This document shows, in pieces, positions 33,721 to 42,732 of a stretch of 64,000 nucleotides of DNA (position 1 is its first letter; each line of letters begins with the position of its first letter). The notes beneath the pieces were generated by a model, which saw nothing but the letters and a program-made list of their open reading frames with translations, searched no databases and was not told the origin of the DNA. Origin of the DNA: Desulfovibrio sp. JC022 (GTDB lineage: Bacteria > Desulfobacterota > Desulfovibrionia > Desulfovibrionales > Desulfovibrionaceae); assembly GCF_010470665.1 (NCBI RefSeq), contig NZ_VOPZ01000005.1, positions 152,384-216,383 on the forward strand, in the 5' to 3' direction. The translations under genes were made by a program, and so were the position numbers.

Positions 33721-35079
33721 CTAAGGAGTGAGGCGATCTATGGTATCCTGCAACTGCCTTCCAAGAGGGGTTTGCAGGGAAATTTCACGTTCTATATTGG
33801 TAATACCTTTGATTACGGTAGAATGTCTGCGGCCCAGTCTGGTTCCGATATCCTTAAGGGAAAGTTCGGTATGTTTGCGGGCGAGGAAGAAAGCGGTGTT
33901 TCTGGCCAGTACAATCTGGCGTTTGCGGCTTTTCGAACGCAACTGATCAGGTGAAAGTTCATAGGAACGACAGATATGATCCACAATGGAATCATAACTG
34001 GGCGCGGCCTTGGCAATGGAATAATTTTCCAATACCTGCCAGGCCAGTTCCTGCGAAACATCACGGTTGAGCAGTCTTGCCTTAAGCACAAGGTTTTGCA
34101 AGCAGCTTTCCAGCTGTCTTACATCAGTGGTAATACGGTCCGCAAGGAGTTCAGAAATTGAATCCGGAACCTGTGTTCCCAGTCGTATGGCCTTGCTTTC
34201 AACGATTCTCTTTCTGGTCTCGAAATCAGGAGTGGAAATAAGTGCCAGCAGTCCGGAACTGAAACGGGAAACCAGCTGCTGGTCGACCTTTTCCAGTTCA
34301 CGGGGCAGGAAAGAACTGGTCATAACCACTTTGGAACCACGCAATTGCAGGCTCTTCAGGGTTTCCAGAATTTCATCCTGCATTTTCTGCTTGCCCTGAA
34401 AGAAATGAATATCTTCCAGAAGCAGGCAATCCACATTGTCCCTGAATTCGGATTTGAAACGGGAAATTTCACCGGCTTTAAGAGCCAGAACCATTCTGTT
34501 TGCGAACTCTTCCGCTGTAAGGCAGGCAATGGAAATGTGCTTCTTATTACTGGAAGCGCAAAGATTCTTGCCTATTGAATGCAGCAGATGTGTCTTTCCA
34601 AGACCGGGAGCGGAGCTCATGAAGAGCTGATCACCGGGCAGGGAGTTATCACAGAGACTTCTGGACGCGGCGCAGGCAAGTCTGTTGGACTCGCCGATTA
34701 CGAAATCGTCAAAGGAAAAACGCCAACGGGGAACACGAGTATTGACCACCGCGGAAGACATCATGGGTAGTCCCATGCTTGTCTGTACCGGACGAGCTGC
34801 CGCAGGTCTTGGCTTAGCCTTGACCGCGGGCTTCTCTACGGACTTCCTAACCCCAATCTCCACCTTGGGGCTGGTGCCGAGAACCTGCTCGCCAGCTTCT
34901 TTGATGTTGTCCATGAGACGGTCCCTTACCCAGGCTGCCACAAAGTCATTAGGAGCATACAATTTAATAGTATTGCTGCTTACCTCGGCTTTGAGGGGCT
35001 TGATCCATACTTTGTACAGACCCGGGTTGAGTCCCTTCTCAAGAAATTTTAAAATTTTATTCCAGCTGTCTCTCATCAT
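33721..35079 (-). CDS. dnaA: Chromosomal replication initiator protein DnaA (divergent)
   Basis: A 452-aa DnaA. Domain I is about 1-75, the Pro/Ala-rich linker 80-115, and the AAA+ domain 120-340 has Walker A APGLGKTH (157-164), Walker B LLLEDIHF (219-226, Glu-Asp where most have Asp-Asp) and box VII SRF (271-273). Domain IV is 360-452. The domain IV signature reads GRRHSTV (416-422), where typical DnaA has GGRDHSTV. It is one residue shorter, and the Asp that contacts the box in Escherichia coli (Asp433) is replaced by Arg. dnaN, recF and gyrB are not adjacent, so this could be a second DnaA. The start codon pair MM at 35079 has no good ribosome-binding site. Confidence 0.88.
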   Translation of the reverse strand: MMRDSWNKILKFLEKGLNPGLYKVWIKPLKAEVSSNTIKLYAPNDFVAAWVRDRLMDNIKEAGEQVLGTSPKVEIGVRKSVEKPAVKAKPRPAAARPVQTSMGLPMMSSAVVNTRVPRWRFSFDDFVIGESNRLACAASRSLCDNSLPGDQLFMSSAPGLGKTHLLHSIGKNLCASSNKKHISIACLTAEEFANRMVLALKAGEISRFKSEFRDNVDCLLLEDIHFFQGKQKMQDEILETLKSLQLRGSKVVMTSSFLPRELEKVDQQLVSRFSSGLLALISTPDFETRKRIVESKAIRLGTQVPDSISELLADRITTDVRQLESCLQNLVLKARLLNRDVSQELAWQVLENYSIAKAAPSYDSIVDHICRSYELSPDQLRSKSRKRQIVLARNTAFFLARKHTELSLKDIGTRLGRRHSTVIKGITNIEREISLQTPLGRQLQDTIDRLTP

Positions 35080-35278
35080 GTGGGGTTAACTAAGTCAATT
35101 AGAGTGTTGCCATCAACTCTTGATAAGGCGGTACACATCCAATGACCACTCGATTGTTATCTACAACTTAAACTCCTGATTTTAAAGTCTTTTCTCTTAA
35201 GCCTAGCAATTTGGTGCCGAGGGCCGAAATCCTGCTAAAGGGCGTAACCACAAGCATGAACACCATCAGCGATTCTTT

Positions 35279-35309
35279 TTTTCCACAGCTGTGGAAAACT
35301 TTTTCCACA
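35279..35309. promoter_or_regulatory. Palindromic DnaA-box cluster
   Basis: TTTTCCACAGCTGTGGAAAA (35279-35298) is a perfect 20-bp palindrome made of two head-to-head DnaA boxes. A third TTTTCCACA follows at 35301-35309. All fit TTWTNCACA. They lie 200-230 bases upstream of the dnaA start, consistent with autoregulation or origin function. Confidence 0.7.
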
Positions 35310-35945
35310 GGTTTTTCTTAAAAAAACTCGATATTACGCATAATTTCGTCTTTTCCCTCATTGTTACATTTCTTCTTACTCATTATTTTTAATATGAACT
35401 TTCACGACTATTTATTAAAATTCAGACATAAGCATCTGTTTTTACAGTACTTTAAAAAAATAACAAAAAAAACATCCAGTGTTTATAAATATTACTCATA
35501 ATACTATGCCTTGCTTAACCCAGTAAACTAAAGGGTTCAACGGCACTTCACTTTAGAACAAAACCTAACACACTAAAATATTGGCATTTATTACAACTTG
35601 ACACGACTCAACCCCCATGAACAAAGGATTTCCACATTCAACAGTTACTGACAGGGGAACCTAAAAAAATGCAATGGTTGATCAAATAATCAATCTGAGA
35701 AACCCCGCCCCGCCGCTGCAACAAAGTTACTGGGAATATAAGCATATAGGCGGCACAAACACACGCATGTCGTGAAAAAAAGAACTTTCATTTTTCTAGG
35801 CAACTGTTCCCGGCAGGGTTATTCTCAGGGCATAAAATACTACCTGCAACGATGTAAGCATAGCGGAAACACCGTCTTCAGCTGAATTCTGTGCGGATTC
35901 CCCGATTTTGGCCAATTTCACCCGATTTCAGACGAATTCAGGATA

Positions 35946-35979
35946 AAAAAAAGCCCGTCTCAAAATTTTAGACGGGCTT
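35946..35979 (-). terminator. Terminator of thyX
   Basis: AAGCCCGTCT / AGACGGGCTT stem. On the minus strand it is followed by a run of eight T, 80 bases past the thyX stop. Confidence 0.85.
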
Positions 35980-36059
35980 AAAGCAAAAACTGCTAAATAT
36001 AAATTTAGGTAAACTCTCGAGCAAAGGCTCTGTGCGGACATATTATATAATGTAGCGGA

Positions 36060-36803
36060 TCACTCGCTTTCGGTCAGTTGTTTAAGAGTCGGATAACGCC
36101 CGCATGCAAACCTGTCGGCTTCCGGACAATAGCCGAGCTGTTCGCAACTTGCTCCGCCGTGCCTGAAAATAGCCGGAAATTCATCCTTGCAGATCTTGAG
36201 CATCCTATCCGCCATCTTGCGCACTTCCCACTGGGCACGCTGGCAACAGCGCAAATTAAAGAAATGCATCAGGGAACGACAATTCATGGTGATCACAACC
36301 TTGGTTTCCGCTGCCTGCGGCAAGACAAAGCGCGCATCTTCGTTAGCCTTGGCTTCACGTCCGGCATCAACAAGTATTTCCCGCAAATCTCTGTAAGCAC
36401 TGCCCACGTCTTCCATAAATTTTTCAAAACGCTCCCGCGCTTCAGGAATTTTGGCGATTGCCGGAGGGATGATGTAATCCATATCATTTTCAGTTACATA
36501 CCGCTGGCTTTGCTGGGAATAGGATGCAATGCGGTGACGCACTATCTGATGGGAACAGGCCCGTGAAATACCTTCCACTGCAAAAGTAAAGCTGACATGC
36601 TCAATGGGGCTGTCATGGCCGGATTCAAGGATCTTGGATACAAACTGAGCCTGTTTTTCCTTTTCAATTTCACCATTCAGGAGCCGGGGCCACATGTCGG
36701 CCACAAATCCGGCGTGATAACACTGGCGAAAAGCAGCATAAAGCAGCTCCAATCCGTTGGGAGTCATGGACAACAGTTCCACTCGTAAATCTTTCTCAGG
36801 CAT
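36060..36803 (-). CDS. thyX: Flavin-dependent thymidylate synthase ThyX
   Basis: A 247-aa FAD-dependent thymidylate synthase converting dUMP to dTMP with methylene-tetrahydrofolate and NADPH, in the cytoplasm. The ThyX signature RHRIASYSQQSQR lies at residues 89-101 (the family pattern RHR-x7-8-S-x-R). An additional conserved SLMHFFNLRCCQRAQWE region binds dUMP and the active Ser/Arg set. The cysteine-rich C-terminus (CEQLGYC ... FACG) resembles members from Desulfovibrio and clostridia. GGAG precedes ATG 36803. It is single, with its own terminator, upstream of the large AT-rich gap on the dnaA strand. Nucleotide supply beside dnaA may be chance. Confidence 0.95.
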   Translation of the reverse strand: MPEKDLRVELLSMTPNGLELLYAAFRQCYHAGFVADMWPRLLNGEIEKEKQAQFVSKILESGHDSPIEHVSFTFAVEGISRACSHQIVRHRIASYSQQSQRYVTENDMDYIIPPAIAKIPEARERFEKFMEDVGSAYRDLREILVDAGREAKANEDARFVLPQAAETKVVITMNCRSLMHFFNLRCCQRAQWEVRKMADRMLKICKDEFPAIFRHGGASCEQLGYCPEADRFACGRYPTLKQLTESE

Positions 36804-37084
36804 ATGCGCTCCTTCAATTTATGCACACTACATAAAGTAATTCATATCGGGCTGCAACTGATACAGGGACCGCCGTGGAAAAACAAGCCCCGACGCAAAA
36901 CAAAGAAAATTCGCCTGAATGTCACTTAAAAGCCCATTTTTTCTCTTGCCAGCCGTTCTAATATACCCTAACTAACGTCTCCTTATCTCTACTTTAACCA
37001 GCCGTTGAGAATTTTGCCTCTTTTTTTACTGCATCCCCCATGCAGGGGATTATTTTTGGCAAATATCCGGCGCCGGAGGAATCC

Positions 37085-38932
37085 GTGACTAATCTTATCC
37101 AAAACGAAAAAATTAGAAATATAGCTATCATAGCACACGTTGACCATGGTAAAACCACTTTGGTTGACGGCATGTTCAAACAAAGCGGCCTGTTCCGTGA
37201 AGGTCAGGAAGTTGATGACCGGCTCATGGACAGCATGGACCTTGAGCGCGAACGCGGCATCACCATTGCTGCAAAAAACTGCGCCGTGGACTGGAAAGGC
37301 GTCAAAATTAATATTATTGACACCCCCGGTCACGCCGACTTCGGTGGCGAAGTTGAACGTTCCCTGTCCATGGCAGATGGCGCCATCCTGCTGGTCGACG
37401 CATCTGAAGGCCCTCTGCCCCAGACCCGCTTCGTACTCAAGAAAGCCCTTGAAGCCGGCCTTAAAATTATCGTTGTAGTCAACAAAATCGACCGTGCAGA
37501 TGCCCGCCCGGACGAAGTCCTTGACGAAGTCTACGACCTCTTCATCGATCTTGATGCCAATGAAGAACAGCTCGAATTCCCCCTGCTCTACGCTATCGGA
37601 CGTGACGGTATTGCTCAGGAAACCCTTGAAGAAAAAGGCGAAAACCTGCACCCGCTCATGGACTTGGTTGTAACTCAAGTCCCCGGTCCTTCCTATTGCG
37701 AAACAGAACCTTTTCAGATGCTGGTTTCCGATCTCGGCTACTCCGACTACCTCGGACGTCTGGCTATCGGTAAAGTCATCCACGGCAGTGCCAAGCAGAA
37801 CGAACCCCTGACCTGCATCAATGAGCAAGGTGAGAACGTATCCCTGCGCCTGACCAAAATTCAGACCTATGACGGACTTTCCTTTGTAGAAACCGATATC
37901 GCCAACCCCGGCGACATTGTTGTTGTTTCCGGCATCGAAGAAATCACCATCGGTGACACCATCTGCACCAAGGAAGCACCGAAAGCCCTTCCCCGCATCA
38001 CAGTTGATGAACCAACTGTTTCCATGCGCTTCACCATCAATACCTCGCCCATGGCAGGCCTTGAAGGCAAACTGGTCCAGTCTTCCAGAATCCGCGAAAG
38101 ACTGCACAAGGAAACCCTTCTTAACGTCGCTGTAAAAATTGAGGAAAGTGAAGAAAAGGACAGTTTCATCGTCAAAGGACGCGGCGAATTCCAGCTTGCT
38201 ATCCTTATTGAAACCATGCGCCGCGAAGGATTCGAACTTTCTGTAGGCCGTCCTGAAGTTATCTTCAAAAAAGAAGACGGACAGAAACTTGAGCCTATGG
38301 AACAGGTCTTCATTGATTGTGAAGAAGCTTTCCTCGGTGTAGTCACTGAAAAACTTTCCACCCGTAAGGGTAAAATGACCAACCTGGTCAATAACGGAAA
38401 AGGCCGTGTACGCATGGAATTTTCCGCTCCCTCCCGCGCACTCATCGGTTATCGCGATGAATTCCTGACCGACACCAAGGGTACCGGGATCATGAACTCC
38501 CTTTTCGCAGGTTACGAGCCGTACCGTGGAGATTTCCCCTCCCGCTACACCGGCTCTCTTGTTGCTGACCGCGCAGGTAAAGGCGTAGCTTACGCCATCT
38601 TCAACCTTGAACCGCGCGGCGAACTTTTCATTGAGCCCGGCGATCCAATCTACGAAGGTATGATTGTAGGTGAGCACAACAGGGATAATGACATTAACAT
38701 TAACCCTTCCAAAGAGAAAAAGCTCAGCAACATGCGTGCTTCCGGTAAGGATGAAGCTGTTATTCTGACTCCCATCCGTCCCATGACCCTTGAACGTGCA
38801 ATGCACTTCATCAGGGATGATGAGCTGATTGAGGTTACTCCCGAATCAATCCGCCTGCGCAAGATGGAACTTTCCGCTTCCAAACGCCACATGTCCCGCG
38901 GTAAGCAGCTCAAGGCCAAAGGCCAGAAGTAA
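37085..38932 (+). CDS. typA: Ribosome-associated GTPase TypA/BipA
   Basis: A 615-aa translational GTPase. G1 is [10 protein letters not shown] (about residues 15-24), followed by RGITIAAKN (G2), [14 protein letters not shown] (G3) and NKIDR (G4). Domains resembling EF-G II, III and V, then the TypA-specific C-terminal domain (GAGxxxP-like, [16 protein letters not shown]), are present. It assists 50S ribosome assembly and stress responses. The start is GTG 37085, directly behind GGAGGAATCC; an ATG 45 bases earlier lacks such a site and would add residues not usual in TypA. It is monocistronic with a strong terminator. Confidence 0.95.
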   Translation: MTNLIQNEKIRNIAIIAHVDHGKTTLVDGMFKQSGLFREGQEVDDRLMDSMDLERERGITIAAKNCAVDWKGVKINIIDTPGHADFGGEVERSLSMADGAILLVDASEGPLPQTRFVLKKALEAGLKIIVVVNKIDRADARPDEVLDEVYDLFIDLDANEEQLEFPLLYAIGRDGIAQETLEEKGENLHPLMDLVVTQVPGPSYCETEPFQMLVSDLGYSDYLGRLAIGKVIHGSAKQNEPLTCINEQGENVSLRLTKIQTYDGLSFVETDIANPGDIVVVSGIEEITIGDTICTKEAPKALPRITVDEPTVSMRFTINTSPMAGLEGKLVQSSRIRERLHKETLLNVAVKIEESEEKDSFIVKGRGEFQLAILIETMRREGFELSVGRPEVIFKKEDGQKLEPMEQVFIDCEEAFLGVVTEKLSTRKGKMTNLVNNGKGRVRMEFSAPSRALIGYRDEFLTDTKGTGIMNSLFAGYEPYRGDFPSRYTGSLVADRAGKGVAYAIFNLEPRGELFIEPGDPIYEGMIVGEHNRDNDININPSKEKKLSNMRASGKDEAVILTPIRPMTLERAMHFIRDDELIEVTPESIRLRKMELSASKRHMSRGKQLKAKGQK

Positions 38933-38957
38933 GCTGAATTACCACATTAAAAATATT

Positions 38958-38995
38958 AGCCGGGGTAGTCTTTCAAAGACTACCCCGGCTTTCCC
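38958..38995. terminator. Bidirectional terminator between typA and the sensor kinase
   Basis: AGCCGGGGTAGTCTTT / AAAGACTACCCCGGCT with a single C loop, then TTCCCTTTT. It lies between convergent genes. Confidence 0.9.
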
Positions 38996-39037
38996 TTTTC
39001 TGCCAAACTTCCCTTTGGCGTCATCTTTCCCGGCCTG

Positions 39038-40981
39038 CTAAACAAGTCCCTGAGAAAATATATCCGATACCGGCCCGCGCGGCAGCTGGAGGGTAAATTT
39101 AGTGCCCTTGTCCGGCTCGGAATCAATCCTGATGGTTCCGCCATGATTGCGGGTAATAATGAAATAAGCCACGGACAATCCCAGCCCGCTGCCCCCTTCC
39201 GCGCGGGTACTGAAAAAAGGTTCGAAAGCCTTCTTACGGGTGAACCTGTCCATGCCCGGCCCATTATCCTCCACTTCAATAGTCAGATAGGCATTATTGC
39301 AATATCCCCGAATCACGATTTCAGCCTTGCTGTCCGCACGACCGCTGCCGATGATGGACTGCGCAGAATTACGCATCAGGTTAAGCAGCACCTGCTCCAG
39401 TTCACCTGCGTAACAAAGTACATGAGGCAACCCTTCCTGAAATTCCTTCACAAAATTTATCTTACGGAAATCGCAACCTTCTTCGGTGCACAGCTTCGCA
39501 TCAGCAGTGTCTATGGCCCGCTCAACAATTTCGGGAATAGAGCAAAAATCTTTTTCATCTCCTGACTTGCGGCTGAAATTGAGCATATTTACAATAACCT
39601 TGGCAGCACGGGACCCAGCTTCCTTTATTTCTTCAACCATGGTCAATATTTTGCGTTCTTCAAGGTAATTGCGAATTGATTCCAAAGAAATGCCAAGTTT
39701 TTTCGCGGTTTCAATATTTCCGGGCAGCTCCGGCGACAACCTGCGTTCTATATTCTGGGCTGACTGAGTCACGATACCCAACGGATTATTAATCTCGTGG
39801 GCCATGCCTGCGGAAAGGCTGGCTACGGTGGTCATTTTTTCAGTCTGGATCATCAATTCCTGAACCTTCATCTTGTGGGAATAATCGCGCAGCACACCGA
39901 CCATCCGCACCGGAATACCGTTACCATCCATCAAAAAACTGCCTTCATCTTCAACGTAAAGATAACTACCGTTTTTACGCCTGAATCTGTAAACCGAAAC
40001 AAAAGGAGCTCCTTCGCGAATACAGTTTTCAAGTTCTTCGATAACCTCTTTACGATCATCAGGATGGATTTTATCTTCCCAGCCAACGAGATCAACAGAT
40101 TGGAATTCATGTTCCTGAAGCCCGGTAATTTCCAACACCGCACCGGACCAAATTATTTTTCCGGTTTCGAGGTTCAGATCATAAACCATCTGTCCGGTCT
40201 TTTCAGCCATAAGCCTGTAACGTTCTTCACTCTGATGCAAAGCCTGTTCGGCCTCCATGAGCGGGGTGACATCAGTAATAAAACCTTCAAGAGTCCCCCT
40301 CCCTTCTTCATCCCTGGAGTCCACTCCCTTTTCCCAGACCCATTTTTCCTCACCTGAAGCAATCCTGATCTTATAGATTATTTCAAACGGCTCCCGGTCT
40401 TGAACGGCCTCCTGTACACATTCCCAGACATGGGCCTGATATTGCGGGAGAATAAGATCAGAATAGGAAATATCACGGTTTGCCAGTAGGGACTCAGGCT
40501 TATATCCGGTCAGTTCAAAACACCCTTCACTGACAAAATCCATGGTCCATTCAACATCATTTTTGCAACGATAAGCCATTCCCGGAAGGTTGCTCAAAAG
40601 AGTTTCAAGAATTTTTTCCTTATCCTGAGGCCCCGCGCCCCCGGCCCCATCATAATCATTGCTCCGGGAACGAACCCGCCCTTTTAGAACAATATTGCCT
40701 GAATCATCATGAAACAGGCCTTTCCAAATAATCAACCCCGCGTCTGTAGCCGATTCAAAACTTCCGGCAGATTCAGATTCGTCCGCCACGATTCTATCGA
40801 CAAATCTCCCTAACTCCTCCATCAAGGGCGCAGGATTGTAAGGGTCAAGATATTCTCCGGCAGTCAACTGCCCGGAAACAACCGACGCTTCCTTGCCACC
40901 GATAAATACGATGCGTTTATTCTCATCAAGTCCGACCACTACCCCGGGATAATCCTGAGCCAGAAACTCGATACCCTGCAT
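39038..40981 (-). CDS. PAS-domain sensor histidine kinase
   Basis: A 647-aa cytoplasmic kinase. A N-terminal region (about 1-115) of unclear fold precedes two PAS/PAC modules (PAS_3 type, about 130-245 and 250-375; the tail WVWEKGVDSRDEEG and YVEDEGSFLMDG are PAC motifs). His-box MAHEINNPLGIV and HATPase_c boxes NLMRNSAQSI, DNGPGMD and GGSGLGLSV follow. There is no membrane segment, so the signal is internal. The start is set at ATG 40981, seven bases after AAGGA; a longer frame begins with implausible residues and no site. No response regulator lies next to it, so it is an orphan kinase. Confidence 0.88.
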   Translation of the reverse strand: MQGIEFLAQDYPGVVVGLDENKRIVFIGGKEASVVSGQLTAGEYLDPYNPAPLMEELGRFVDRIVADESESAGSFESATDAGLIIWKGLFHDDSGNIVLKGRVRSRSNDYDGAGGAGPQDKEKILETLLSNLPGMAYRCKNDVEWTMDFVSEGCFELTGYKPESLLANRDISYSDLILPQYQAHVWECVQEAVQDREPFEIIYKIRIASGEEKWVWEKGVDSRDEEGRGTLEGFITDVTPLMEAEQALHQSEERYRLMAEKTGQMVYDLNLETGKIIWSGAVLEITGLQEHEFQSVDLVGWEDKIHPDDRKEVIEELENCIREGAPFVSVYRFRRKNGSYLYVEDEGSFLMDGNGIPVRMVGVLRDYSHKMKVQELMIQTEKMTTVASLSAGMAHEINNPLGIVTQSAQNIERRLSPELPGNIETAKKLGISLESIRNYLEERKILTMVEEIKEAGSRAAKVIVNMLNFSRKSGDEKDFCSIPEIVERAIDTADAKLCTEEGCDFRKINFVKEFQEGLPHVLCYAGELEQVLLNLMRNSAQSIIGSGRADSKAEIVIRGYCNNAYLTIEVEDNGPGMDRFTRKKAFEPFFSTRAEGGSGLGLSVAYFIITRNHGGTIRIDSEPDKGTKFTLQLPRGPVSDIFSQGLV

Positions 40982-41186
40982 GATATATCCTTCTAAAACC
41001 ACCACGCTTAAAGTACCCTCCAAAGCAACAAATCCAGAAACATGGTTTTCACCATACCACACCCGGCATATAAAAACACACAAATTTTATTGACTCTGTT
41101 GTTGCACCATTAACCGGATTTGTTGCTATTCAAGGCTTCCTGCGGTACCAGATTTTCTCTAGACCATATTTTTCACGGAGAGCAAG

Positions 41187-42197
41187 ATGGGTTCAAAAAA
41201 TATTTCAGGTGAGGTCGTCCTTATTTTCACCGGAGGCACCATCGGCATGAGCGAAAAGCCCGATGCCGGGGGAGTTGTACCGGACGATAATTTCACCAAG
41301 CTTCTTAACGAGGTCACTCCGGACGGGCATGATATCAAAATCCGTCCCGTACTCTGGTCGGATATTCCCAGCCCGCACATGTGCCCGGATAAGATGCTCA
41401 AACTGGCCCATGATGTTGAAGCCTTCCTTACCGAAGAGCAGGTTCTGGGTGCGGTCATCCTGCACGGCACCGACCTTATGGCTGAAACAGCCTACGTACT
41501 GGACCTGACCGTACGTTCCCCCAAGCCGGTCATCCTTACCGGAGCCATGCGCTATTTCAATGAATCAGGCTACGACGGCATCCGCAACCTTGTGGACGCA
41601 GTAAGGACGTGTCTGCTGCCTCCGCCGGAAGGAACAGATGTCATCATCCAGATGGCAGACAAACTCTTTGCTGCCAAGAATGCCATCAAGTCCAGTTCCC
41701 TTAATGTTGACCCCTTTATCGGCCAGAATACCGGGAGAATAGGTTTTATTGCCGGGGAATCAGTGATCCTTACCCGCGCCAAGCCGGGCCGCAGACCGCG
41801 ACTGCCCTTCCAGGTAAGCGCAATGGCCGACAAGGTTCATCTGGTGGGTTGCCATCCGGGCATGGACTCAATAGTTCTGGAAAAGCTCATAGAAAGCGGA
41901 GCAAAAGGAATAGTACTCGAAGGTTTCGGAGCAGGAAACGCCCCTCCCGGAGCAGTTCCCGGAGTGGAAAAATGCATCGCTGCCGGAATCCCGGTGGTGC
42001 TCTGCACCCGCTGCGTGGAAGGCGGGGTCTGGCCCATATACGCCTATCCCGGCGGGGCCGCAGACCTCAAACAAAAAGGGGTAATCATCGCCGGGGGACT
42101 CTCCGCCCTAAAAGCAACCCTGCTCCTGCAACTGCTGCTTGGGTCTGGATGTCCGTGTAATAAAATTGAAGAGATATTTGCTGAAGAGAGCGTGTAG
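41187..42197 (+). CDS. L-asparaginase (type I-like)
   Basis: A 336-aa amidohydrolase converting asparagine to aspartate and ammonia. The two active-site signatures are TGGTIGM (residues 15-21) and HGTDLMAET (93-101), which carry the nucleophilic Thr and the Thr-Asp of the asparaginase family. There is no signal peptide, so it is cytoplasmic (type I, AnsA-like). A fold-related GatD subunit is unlikely without a gatE neighbour. GGAG is a little upstream of ATG 41187. It is single, divergent from the PAS kinase, and ends in a strong hairpin. Confidence 0.92.
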   Translation: MGSKNISGEVVLIFTGGTIGMSEKPDAGGVVPDDNFTKLLNEVTPDGHDIKIRPVLWSDIPSPHMCPDKMLKLAHDVEAFLTEEQVLGAVILHGTDLMAETAYVLDLTVRSPKPVILTGAMRYFNESGYDGIRNLVDAVRTCLLPPPEGTDVIIQMADKLFAAKNAIKSSSLNVDPFIGQNTGRIGFIAGESVILTRAKPGRRPRLPFQVSAMADKVHLVGCHPGMDSIVLEKLIESGAKGIVLEGFGAGNAPPGAVPGVEKCIAAGIPVVLCTRCVEGGVWPIYAYPGGAADLKQKGVIIAGGLSALKATLLLQLLLGSGCPCNKIEEIFAEESV

Positions 42198-42275
42198 CTA
42201 ACAAAAACCAAAAGCATACATAAAAAGCTTTTGATGATTAACATGCTAATTCTACAACTAACTCCTATAATAAAG

Positions 42276-42303
42276 AAAGCCCCGACCAAAATCGGGGCTT
42301 TAT
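42276..42303. terminator. Bidirectional terminator between asparaginase and parvulin genes
   Basis: AAAGCCCCGA / TCGGGGCTTT stem with a CCAAAA loop, A- and T-flanked, between convergent genes. Confidence 0.85.
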
Positions 42304-42325
42304 AATTTCAACGGAAAAAAGTTGT

Positions 42326-42607
42326 TTAGTCTTCTCGGCTATCGATGATCAGCAGGTGGTAACCGAACTGTGTTTTTACCGGACCGTGAACTTCGCCAAC
42401 TGCCTCATTGAAGACAACGGTGTCAAATTCCGGGACCATCTGGCCGGGGCTGAACTGACCCAGCTCGCCGCCGCGCTGTCCGGAAGGGCAGCTGGAATGC
42501 TGTTTTGCCAGTTCACCAAAATCTGCGCCGTCCTGAATTTGTTTTTTCAGATCCAGACAGGTTTCTTCATCACTAACCAAAAGATGACGGGCTGTTGCTC
42601 TTGCCAT
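42326..42607 (-). CDS. Parvulin-type peptidyl-prolyl cis-trans isomerase
   Basis: A 93-aa stand-alone parvulin, the size of Escherichia coli PpiC (Par10). Motifs include [10 protein letters not shown] (His in the active site), [21 protein letters not shown] and the C-terminal FGYHLLIID (His). There is no signal peptide, so it is cytoplasmic, probably acting as a folding helper. It is the last gene of a minus-strand run following pepA by 125 bases and ends at the hairpin shared with the asparaginase gene. ATG 42607 follows AGGAG. Confidence 0.93.
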   Translation of the reverse strand: MARATARHLLVSDEETCLDLKKQIQDGADFGELAKQHSSCPSGQRGGELGQFSPGQMVPEFDTVVFNEAVGEVHGPVKTQFGYHLLIIDSRED

Positions 42608-42732
42608 GTGCTTGCTCCTGTAAGTTTGAATATAAGAATTTTAATAAACAATGTAATCTTGCCGTTGCGATTGTGCGTCGCAAAAAAGTGAAATTTGCAT
42701 GGATACGCTTGGACTGCAAGATGAAATACAGC

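Larger units (their letters stand above)
35080..36059. other. 980-bp AT-rich gap upstream of dnaA: candidate oriC or dnaA control region
   Basis: No convincing gene on either strand. At 35279-35309 lie three 9-mers TTTTCCACA (two plus, one minus), with a near-match TTATCTACA at 35157-35165 and ATTTCCACA at 35628-35636. The stretch 35330-35520 is very AT-rich with A and T tracts, as in a DNA-unwinding element. The rest, 35540-35940, is mixed sequence with no repeats noticed. It is either the replication origin or an extended dnaA promoter; the missing dnaN/gyrB neighbours leave this open. Confidence 0.5.

Noticed and set aside
36989..38806. 605-codon minus-strand frame across typA
   Set aside because: Antisense shadow of typA, whose GTPase motifs are all in the plus frame.
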